A stretch of 36,052 nt of DNA from a virus. A program made the position numbers and the translations under genes. How positions within the stretch are numbered: the stretch's first letter is position 1; every line of letters starts with the position of its first letter. The notes beneath the pieces were generated by a model, which did not search any database, was not told the origin of the DNA, and saw only the letters and a list, made by a program, of their open reading frames with translations. The stretch lies in the IMG/VR virus record IMGVR_UViG_3300021375_000086, positions 1 to 36,052 of that record. One strand, given 5' to 3'. Below, one piece after another: positions 30,452 through 36,052 of this stretch.

Positions 30452-31008
30452 TAGTGGCGCACCGTGACCCAAGCGTCTTCTTCAAACTCTGACGGAGATC
30501 CCTCTTCGCCGTCTGACCTTCTAGCTTCCTGGATCTTGTCCTCGTACTCAGCAAGTAAGAGCTCACGCTTCGATCTGGAGTTTGTCAGCCGCTCAGCAAT
30601 CTCAGCGGCAAGGCGTATCACCATGCACTCGGTGAGGATGCCGTCGTAAACCTCTGAATCAGTTTCGTCCTTTGTGTACCGAATCGAAAGCTCACCCGTC
30701 GCGTCTGTGCGGATCTCTCGACCCTCAACACGCCAGTCTTGAGCTGTGTCTACCTCGAGCACTTGCAGCGAGTCAGCGGGAATCTCGTAAGCCGTAGCGA
30801 AGCCCCAACTAGGAGCATCCGACAACGCGGCCAGTTTTGTTCGCACTACCGCGATATTCCAAGGATGAGCGCGCAGCACCTCTCGACGCACAAACGGCCA
30901 TGAAGCGTTCACCGCACGGCCTCGTTCGTTGGCATCACCTAGCGAGATAATCGGTTCATCACCGACGCGCAATAGCGCCTGGTTTGCGATCTCTACGACT
31001 GATGCCAT
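30451..31008 (-). CDS. tail tubular protein A (T7 gp11-like)
   Basis: A 185-residue protein, GGAGGA before ATG 31008. It has the gp11 pattern: Glu-Ile-Ala-Asn-Gln-Ala-Leu-Leu-Arg-Val-Gly-Asp-Glu, Arg-Arg-Glu-Val-Leu-Arg-Ala-His-Pro-Trp-Asn, Ala-Tyr-Glu-Ile-Pro-Ala-Asp-Ser-Leu, and Ile-Arg-Tyr-Thr-Lys-Asp. These form the ring that joins portal and nozzle. The C-terminal 30 residues are acidic. Confidence 0.95.
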   Translation of the reverse strand: MASVVEIANQALLRVGDEPIISLGDANERGRAVNASWPFVRREVLRAHPWNIAVVRTKLAALSDAPSWGFATAYEIPADSLQVLEVDTAQDWRVEGREIRTDATGELSIRYTKDETDSEVYDGILTECMVIRLAAEIAERLTNSRSKRELLLAEYEDKIQEARRSDGEEGSPSEFEEDAWVTVRH

Positions 31009-31102
31009 GTTTTCAATTTCCTCCGACTCAGCCGGGACACCATCGCTATGACAGTGCCCCGACCTTCGAGAGCCGAATCAGGGGAGATGCGGCAAACCGT
31101 AA

Positions 31103-31621
31103 TCAGTCACCAGCGTTGTAAAAGCACTCGAGAAGCACTTCTGCGCTCGTGCTGGTCGTCGCTTCGACTGCCGAGATCGTGAGGTCGTAAAACGTCCCCG
31201 GATCAGACGCAAGCCCAAGCAATTGCCAAATCATCTTGCCACGGTCGAAGTCATCGAGCGCCGCCTCAGTAAAAGCCTCGACACGCGAAAGCGCCGCAGC
31301 GTTCACATCAAGCGCATCACAGAACAGGTTGTCATCGACTACAACTCCATCATGTGCCGTCCCCGTAAGGTAAAGGCCGATATCAAAATCACCTGTTGTA
31401 CCCATGTCGGGGCAGGAGATCGTGAGTTCAAAGATGCGATCGCTCGACTTGAACGTCCCCATCCGAATCACTTCGTTGGTGTCAAAAATCTGATCGGTGT
31501 TGATGTACATGCGCTTATAACGCAGTCGTCCACCAGCTTCACCAACCGGGTTGATCTTGTTTGCAACGAGCGTGTTCTGGTCTGCTTCCGTCGCGAAAAG
31601 CGTCGAATAATGATTAGCCAT
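31103..31621 (-). CDS. head-associated protein downstream of capsid
   Basis: A 172-residue protein with AGGAG before ATG 31621. It is beta-rich, with Ala-Asn-His-Tyr-Ser-Thr-Leu-Phe at the start, a Met-Tyr-Ile-Asn-Thr-Asp strand and Phe-Glu-Leu-Thr-Ile-Ser-Cys-Pro-Asp-Met-Gly. No catalytic motif. It lies between the major capsid and tail tubular A genes, so a decoration or head-completion protein is the likely role. The 94-base gap after it holds no obvious gene. Confidence 0.65.
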   Translation of the reverse strand: MANHYSTLFATEADQNTLVANKINPVGEAGGRLRYKRMYINTDQIFDTNEVIRMGTFKSSDRIFELTISCPDMGTTGDFDIGLYLTGTAHDGVVVDDNLFCDALDVNAAALSRVEAFTEAALDDFDRGKMIWQLLGLASDPGTFYDLTISAVEATTSTSAEVLLECFYNAGD

Positions 31622-31669
31622 TTTTCATGTTCTCCTGCGATACGTCCCCGCATCGCTTGGTGTGCAACA

Positions 31670-31703
31670 GGGACGGCCTTAACGACTCCGATAAGACCGT
31701 CCC
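31670..31703 (-). promoter_or_regulatory. strong RNA hairpin between capsid and next gene
   Basis: A 12-bp stem (31692-31703 with 31670-31681) and 10-base loop. Transcribed on the minus strand it pairs fully with one G-U; on the plus strand the same position is a C-A mismatch, so it appears built for the leftward transcript. No U tract follows, so it is more likely an mRNA-stabilising or processing element that lets capsid message accumulate than a full terminator. Confidence 0.55.
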
Positions 31704-31722
31704 GTTACCAACTAGCTAGTGC

Positions 31723-32616
31723 CTACACGCACTCAATTTCGACGATCTTGTTCTCTTCGAGACGAGTCGCGCCGATCGTGGTGCAGGTATAAACCTGCTT
31801 GGCGTAAGACTTGTCGTTGCGCTCGGAGACTCGGCCCTTGATGTCGCTAAAGATTCCAAGGCCAACGCCAGACGGAACCCACATGGGCACGCGCCATGTC
31901 GAACCAGTCTTCGTAACGTCTTCGTAGTGGATGAAACGCACACCGAGGAACGGCTTGATCGTCCCAGCGGAGCCGTTAAGCGCTCGCTCGTCCGAGAAGT
32001 CGTAGTTGATGTACTGATCTTCAAGTTGAAGATCTTCAATCTGCTCAGAAGTAATCGCGCAGAAAACCGGCTCACTTGTCAAATCGACATTGTGAGAACG
32101 AAGCGCCTTCAGACCGGCCTTGATCTTTGCGGCATTCAGCCCCGCACCGGAAGCCGCAACCTTGTTTTGGGTCGTAGCTGCAACGAACGTCGCCCAGTCG
32201 GTCGTCGTGTCACCACCTTCGCCGGTCTTCGTCGTCTCCGAGAAAATCGCTGCCATGATCTCGTCATCAATAGCCCGGTTAGAAGCGGCAGCTCCAGCCT
32301 GCACATACGAGCTCTCGAACGAAACAATCGAGCGAACGCCGATGTCGTCCTGATAGTCGATGAGATCTGCCCACTCGTAGTCTGCTGGAATGACCCATCG
32401 AGCATCGTGCGGGACAGGAATCAGGGGAGTATCAGCGTTTCGACTCGTCCTCTTCTGAGCACGAACCGAGCCAACCTGATTCATCATTTGGGCACCCTTG
32501 CCCGTGACATTGTTTACCGTGACCGCACCGCGAAAGCGGGAGTCCATTTGCTGCGCGAGAAGGTTCACATTGGAGGAGTATTCCTCGCTATGACCAACTG
32601 TAATTTCATCACCCAT
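31723..32616 (-). CDS. major capsid protein
   Basis: A 297-residue protein, GAGGTG before ATG 32616. It follows the scaffold gene and precedes the tail tube genes. Features fit an HK97-like capsid of this podovirus group: an N-terminal helical arm with Leu-Ala-Gln-Gln-Met-Asp-Ser-Arg-Phe-Arg-Gly, a central Ala-Ala-Ser-Asn-Arg-Ala-Ile-Asp-Asp-Glu-Ile long (spine-like) helix, and late beta-strands including Val-Arg-Phe-Ile-His-Tyr-Glu-Asp. It is the most abundant virion protein, and its gene has a structured leader and a 3' hairpin. Confidence 0.85.
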   Translation of the reverse strand: MGDEITVGHSEEYSSNVNLLAQQMDSRFRGAVTVNNVTGKGAQMMNQVGSVRAQKRTSRNADTPLIPVPHDARWVIPADYEWADLIDYQDDIGVRSIVSFESSYVQAGAAASNRAIDDEIMAAIFSETTKTGEGGDTTTDWATFVAATTQNKVAASGAGLNAAKIKAGLKALRSHNVDLTSEPVFCAITSEQIEDLQLEDQYINYDFSDERALNGSAGTIKPFLGVRFIHYEDVTKTGSTWRVPMWVPSGVGLGIFSDIKGRVSERNDKSYAKQVYTCTTIGATRLEENKIVEIECV

Positions 32617-32836
32617 TTGGGTTCACCTCGTAGTAAAAGATTGATAAGCCGTTACTTGTTGGCTTGTCCGCCTACGAGGCGGGGCCGAATCATTCAAACT
32701 GATTCGCTGGCCCTTGGTGCTTTATCATCACGGGCTCGGCTTGCGAGTTATCCGCGAATCCACTGCACAAAGTGGGTTGTCAGCTATTCACCTGAAAATG
32801 TGAACCATTCTCAGGCTTGTTCAAGCCAAATCTTCT
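32617..32836 (-). promoter_or_regulatory. structured 220-base leader before the capsid gene
   Basis: This gap has no credible ORF but three adjacent stems. One is GGGCC plus GAATCA (32682-32692) pairing with TGATTC plus GGCCC (32700-32713). The second is CCGCCT (32668-32673) with AGGCGG (32677-32682). The third is AAGCC (32646-32650) with GGCTT (32661-32665). The first two share base 32682 and are almost mutually exclusive at their edge. No strong sigma70 promoter was seen. A late promoter, processing site or translational enhancer for capsid is inferred. Confidence 0.5.
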
Positions 32837-33742
32837 TCAGCTATGGTACGCGATTGTATTGAGTCGCTTGAGTTCTGCTGCTGCGGATTTGTCGCCCTTG
32901 TTTGCCGCAGCCATAAGTTCGCCACCCTTCAGCGCAATCTGTTGCTTTGCGGCATCAGGTGTAAGACCAAACGCAAGCGCGTTGCCGTTGTCACTCTTGT
33001 CGTCGCCTCGCTTGTGCTCTCCGCTCATTCGACCCACAAGCGCACCGAGCTTCATAGTTTCTTTGTATCCGATTGCATTCTCAAGCGCGTCAATTACTTC
33101 AGGCGCAAACTTAAGAGTCTCGAATCCCCTACGAGCGGCGAGCTGATTCTCTTCAAGCACCGGCCCCCACTCATTGTCGAGCTCAATCTTCTCGGCTGAG
33201 TTCTTCGCGTTTTTTGCGTCAAATTCTACCTTGATTGCATTCTCGAGCACCGCAGCATTAGCGCGCGAGACAGCCTCGTGCTGTGCCGGGGTAAGCCCTG
33301 CCTCGTGATGCCCTGCCGCAAACAGCGAAGAGTCAAAAGGCTGACCCTGCACTTCAAGCGAAGGAGACTCATACCCGTCAGGAGCCTCCGGCACGCCCAT
33401 GCGCGCACGAAACTCTGCTGCCTGCTCTTCATTCCCTAGTTCTGGAATGCGAACAAGTTGATCGGCTTTCACGCCACGAAGACGCTCGCCGTTCTGATAG
33501 CTTTTGAGCATTTCAGACACAGGGTTTTCGGACTTGTCCCAACCCTTGTTACTAATGAATCCGATTTCGTCTTCGCTCAGGCCAGTAGACCAGGAAGACG
33601 GCGCGTCTGCTGCCGGCGTTGCTGCCGTATCCATTCCACCCGAATCTGCCGCCGCTGGTTCCGCTGCAAGTACATCCGAAGCCGATGCTACTGCCGGTGC
33701 TGCCTCAATCGGTGCCGCTGGTGCGGCTACCTCTTCACTCAT
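32837..33742 (-). CDS. scaffolding protein
   Basis: A 301-residue protein. ATG 33742 is chosen over GTG 33745 because it overlaps the preceding TGA (TGATG) and follows AAGGGGGAGAG. It is very acidic and Ala-rich in the first 45 residues, then helical (Glu-Phe-Arg-Ala-Arg-Met-Gly-Val-Pro-Glu-Ala-Pro-Asp-Gly-Tyr). It ends in a Lys/Ala helix that could contact capsid. The segment Ala-Pro-Asp-Gly-Tyr-Glu and the position between portal and capsid are typical of T7-type scaffold proteins, which guide prohead assembly and leave before packaging. Confidence 0.85.
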   Translation of the reverse strand: MSEEVAAPAAPIEAAPAVASASDVLAAEPAAADSGGMDTAATPAADAPSSWSTGLSEDEIGFISNKGWDKSENPVSEMLKSYQNGERLRGVKADQLVRIPELGNEEQAAEFRARMGVPEAPDGYESPSLEVQGQPFDSSLFAAGHHEAGLTPAQHEAVSRANAAVLENAIKVEFDAKNAKNSAEKIELDNEWGPVLEENQLAARRGFETLKFAPEVIDALENAIGYKETMKLGALVGRMSGEHKRGDDKSDNGNALAFGLTPDAAKQQIALKGGELMAAANKGDKSAAAELKRLNTIAYHS

Positions 33743-34035
33743 CACTCTCCCCCTTCAGTTAGTGCTCTCTCTTGGATGGCAAAGACATCTTCACCTTCCA
33801 TCGTTCCTAGATCGTACATGGCAAAGAACGCCTCTCGACGCCCCTCAGCCCTTGCTAGCTCAAGCGAATCTGTCTCGTCGCTCACTTCAAACACTCCGCA
33901 GAAGTCAGCGAAGAAAGCCCACGCAGCAGCCGAGTTGGGTGTTCGTTTCCATTCCTGAACCCCACGCCATGCGTTGTAGGGTTTGCGCGACAAATAGCTT
34001 TTGACGCGCTCGATCAACGTCCCAGACTTTCTCAA
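33742..34035 (-). CDS. Bbp19-like small head protein
   Basis: A 97-residue protein with TTG start at 34035, overlapping the portal stop (TTGA). The core Phe-Phe-Ala-Asp-Phe-Cys-Gly-Val-Phe and Ala-Arg-Ala-Glu-Gly-Arg-Arg-Glu-Ala-Phe-Phe resembles the Bbp19 family of podoviral head proteins found beside the portal gene. The start is supported by the junction pattern, not by a ribosome site. Role in head assembly unknown. Confidence 0.65.
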   Translation of the reverse strand: MRKSGTLIERVKSYLSRKPYNAWRGVQEWKRTPNSAAAWAFFADFCGVFEVSDETDSLELARAEGRREAFFAMYDLGTMEGEDVFAIQERALTEGGE

Positions 34036-35654
34036 GCTGCGCCCACCGCCGATAGACCTTGCACAGTTTTAGCAATGCCTGGACCCTGCTTAGCTATCTG
34101 CTCAGCCTGCGCGGCTTGCTGCTGCTGCTCGTGGATTGCGTCCATCGCGTCCTCGCTGCGGAATAGCTTTTGCGGAACGCCTAGATCCTGTCCGTAGTGC
34201 TCCATTGCCTGCTCGGCGTCGATCTTCTGCAAAAGACTTGGATCAGTTTGGATAAACGCACCCATTACGTCCTGCAATTTCATAAAGGCCGAAATCTCGT
34301 CTGTGCGCTGCATTCGAGTCGCATCAGTTTCGTATTCGATCTCGTATTCACCGCTGGCCTCTGCGAGCTCGGGCGGCACAGGCGGAAGAAGTCCCTGCCG
34401 TTGAGCAATCGAAATTTCCCGTTCAATCATCGGACCCAAAAACTCAGACTGCTGTCGGCCAATGACAGGCGTAAGAAGCTGCCCCTTTTCCTTAGCTCGC
34501 TCGAGCGTCTCGGTTGCCGTCATCTGAACACGGTCGCGGACGAGTATGTCGAAATGGTTGACGAGAAACGCCTCGCGAATGTTGTCCCGTAACGTCTCCA
34601 TCATCCCCTCGGTCATGTCAATACGAGCGCCGGTCTGCAAAGGCATGATCGTTGGCCGACCGTTCTTATCAACTCCACCGATATTAATACCGCCAGGAGC
34701 AATGCGAATCTTGCGGGAACCACGTCCGAGTTTCTTGTCGTCAGCCACCAAAAGCGGCGGATCAGCCACCTTGTGACCAGCGCGAAGAAACGTTTTCTGC
34801 ATCTCCTGCAACGTCTGCACGTCGGGCAGCACCATCATGCCAGGGCCACGACCGTAGATCTCGCTCGGGCTCACCGTGTAGCGAGTCCACATATACGGCA
34901 TTTCGTGGTAGCCGCTGGGTTTGCCAATGATCTTGCGATCTGTTGCCGAGATGTCGAAAGCCTCGAACTCCATCGACTCGGGGCCTTTGCTTTCACGATC
35001 TTTGTTCGTGTTTGGCCGTACACAATGGACGTACTTGCTTAGCTGTAGAGGAGCCGCACTTGCATTTGTGCGTGCAGATTCGGGAGCGTCTTCGCCCCAT
35101 TTCTGAATTGCAGCCTTTGCCGTGAGCTCGTACTCGTAATAGATCGTATCAACGACGCCCTCAAAGCTCGTCTCGATCCACGTCTGGCCGACATGAGTCG
35201 CGCGGTAACGAATGCCACCTTTCGGAGCCTCATCGACGAACATGCAACCGTTGCCGGTCAATCCAAGCGACTTGTAGACCTCATAAGTCTGTCCGTAGAA
35301 GCGAGCTCGCGGATTGTTTCGCATCTTGTAGAGAAGAGACTCGGCTTCTTCAAACCATTCTCGAACGGCGTGGATCTTGTTCAGATCATCGTCCGATGCG
35401 CGTAAATGGCTCCAGCGTTGCGTGCGGGGCGTGTTGAACGCCTCCATCGCCGCCGTGAACTTCTCAAGCGACTGGACTGCTGTCTGGTCAAATACCTTGT
35501 CAGAACGCTTTTCGCCGGGACTACGCTTCGTGTTGAAGTCGCCGCCGTGCGGGTTCATAAGCTCAGCGACATCTTGCCAAGTCGAGTCGAAGTTGCTCCG
35601 ATTCGTCTTGCATACCGCAAACCGTTCAAGAATTGAGTCTGCCGTATCTGTCAA
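34032..35654 (-). CDS. portal / head-tail connector protein
   Basis: A 540-residue protein, TTG start at 35654, overlapping the stop of the Ala/Gly-rich gene. The N-terminus Phe-Asp-Ser-Thr-Trp-Gln-Asp-Val-Ala-Glu-Leu-Met-Asn-Pro matches T7 gp8-type connectors. A beta-rich clip region follows (Tyr-His-Glu-Met-Pro-Tyr-Met-Trp-Thr-Arg-Tyr and Tyr-Gly-Arg-Gly-Pro), then long helices and a Gln/Ala-rich C-terminal tail (Glu-Gln-Gln-Gln-Gln-Ala-Ala). As a dodecamer it forms the DNA entry vertex and the dock for terminase and tail tubular A. Confidence 0.9.
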   Translation of the reverse strand: MTDTADSILERFAVCKTNRSNFDSTWQDVAELMNPHGGDFNTKRSPGEKRSDKVFDQTAVQSLEKFTAAMEAFNTPRTQRWSHLRASDDDLNKIHAVREWFEEAESLLYKMRNNPRARFYGQTYEVYKSLGLTGNGCMFVDEAPKGGIRYRATHVGQTWIETSFEGVVDTIYYEYELTAKAAIQKWGEDAPESARTNASAAPLQLSKYVHCVRPNTNKDRESKGPESMEFEAFDISATDRKIIGKPSGYHEMPYMWTRYTVSPSEIYGRGPGMMVLPDVQTLQEMQKTFLRAGHKVADPPLLVADDKKLGRGSRKIRIAPGGINIGGVDKNGRPTIMPLQTGARIDMTEGMMETLRDNIREAFLVNHFDILVRDRVQMTATETLERAKEKGQLLTPVIGRQQSEFLGPMIEREISIAQRQGLLPPVPPELAEASGEYEIEYETDATRMQRTDEISAFMKLQDVMGAFIQTDPSLLQKIDAEQAMEHYGQDLGVPQKLFRSEDAMDAIHEQQQQAAQAEQIAKQGPGIAKTVQGLSAVGAA

Positions 35655-36052
35655 TATGCACCGCCCAGACTTCGCTTACCCACTCCGCCAGATTTTGAAC
35701 TGCCACCCGAAAGCATATTTGATGCAATTCCTCGTGGCGCTCGTTGTCGTTCTCTACGACGAGCTGCCGCTGCGTCAGCGTTTGTCTCTCCGGGCATCTG
35801 GGGAGACTTTACGCTTGGAGCCAGCCCTGCCGACAATCCACTCGATAACCCTGCTCCTATTACTGCTGGCGCTACTGCTTTTGCTAGACCCGCTAAACCT
35901 ATAGCTTTTGCTGGCGCAACTGAACTTGTAATCGCGCCCAGCGAACCAGGCGCAACAAGCGAAGTAGGGATTGCGCCTGCGCCACCGATTGCGCCTGCGC
36001 CACCGATTGCGCCTGCGCCACCGGCTGCACCTGCACCCGCCGCACCTGCGCC
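35651..36052 (-). CDS. Ala/Gly-rich protein, C-terminal part (continuation across the window ends)
   Basis: These are the remaining 133 codons plus TGA of the gene that starts at 153. Reading leftward from 36052 gives Gly/Ala repeats, then three copies of a Gly-Gly-Ala-Gly-Ala-Ile unit encoded by perfect 18-bp DNA repeats. A hydrophobic Ala/Val/Leu/Ile segment follows, then a basic Arg-rich patch and a Ser/Gly-rich tail. The stop overlaps the portal start as TTGA, so translation of the portal is probably coupled to this gene. In-frame continuity over the break is the main reason to treat the window as a circular map. Function unknown; a small virion component is plausible. Confidence 0.75.
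   Translation of the reverse strand, partial: GAGAAGAGAAGGAGAIGGAGAIGGAGAIPTSLVAPGSLGAITSSVAPAKAIGLAGLAKAVAPAVIGAGLSSGLSAGLAPSVKSPQMPGETNADAAAARRRERQRAPRGIASNMLSGGSSKSGGVGKRSLGGAY
35969..36022. repeat. three perfect 18-bp tandem repeats
   Basis: Three units of GATTGCGCCTGCGCCACC follow each other without gaps and encode Gly-Gly-Ala-Gly-Ala-Ile on the minus strand. A related, more degenerate Gly/Ala codon repeat continues to the end of the window and over bases 1-90. A 38-bp segment is shared between 36012-36049 and 29-66. Confidence 0.9.

Noticed and set aside
31927-32862. Rightward 311-residue ORF antisense to the capsid gene
   Set aside because: Basic, low-quality composition opposite a clear capsid gene, and no promoter or ribosome site.
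35377-35904. Rightward 175-residue ORF over the portal and Ala/Gly genes
   Set aside because: It is antisense to a secure portal gene, rich in Leu/Arg/Ser as shadows are, and has no ribosome site.

Overview
The window looks like one complete, or nearly complete, circularly permuted genome of a short-tailed (podovirus-type) bacteriophage. An Ala/Gly-rich reading frame leaves the window at base 1 on the minus strand and resumes in frame at base 36052. The head and tail genes follow the T7-type order: portal, scaffold, major capsid, tail tubular A, tail tubular B, internal virion proteins, tail fibre. There is no phage RNA polymerase, DNA polymerase, helicase or integrase. The host should be Gram-negative, because there is an Rz/Rz1-type spanin pair. 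It probably belongs to an exosortase-bearing, likely aquatic, group, because one phage protein carries a PEP-CTERM-like sorting signal (inference).

Layout. A divergent control region at about 4852-5016 separates two transcription units. Rightward (5017-10224, the early side) are small Cys-rich proteins, a small membrane protein, SSB, a Sak3/DUF1071 annealing protein, two HTH regulators, a YkgJ-like Cys-cluster protein, and a cytosine-C5 methyltransferase locus with an HNH endonuclease inside it. Leftward, starting with a Cro-like repressor at 4851, are a winged-helix protein, a probable replication-initiation protein, a VRR-NUC nuclease, small and large terminase subunits, a GNAT-like protein and the Ala/Gly-rich protein. 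Then, across the window ends, come portal (35654) through major capsid, tail tubes, internal proteins and an 8.1-kb polyvalent protein, tail fibre, an exported beta-helix-like protein, and the lysis cassette (holin candidate, M15 endolysin, Rz/Rz1). A calcineurin-like phosphoesterase, a SprT-like metallopeptidase and a FnIII/PEP-CTERM-type protein follow. Genes are tightly packed. Many neighbours share TAATG, TGATG, ATGA, GTGA or TTGA overlaps, so translational coupling is probably the rule.

How it works together. Replication probably relies on host polymerase, with the phage supplying SSB, an annealing protein and an initiator-like protein. TerS/TerL package DNA into a portal-scaffold-capsid shell. 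The ejection proteins, including the 2699-residue polyvalent protein with ADP-ribosyltransferase-like and zincin-like domains, probably enter the cell with the DNA and could act on host targets. Lysis is a canonical holin/endolysin/spanin set.

The most unusual area is 8.2-10.5 kb. Here a C5 methyltransferase is spread over two overlapping frames, with an HNH gene in the third. On the opposite strand a PEP-CTERM protein has lost its expected stop and reads antisense into the methyltransferase. The left edge of this block is a scar made from the 3' ends of an HTH gene and a SprT gene.
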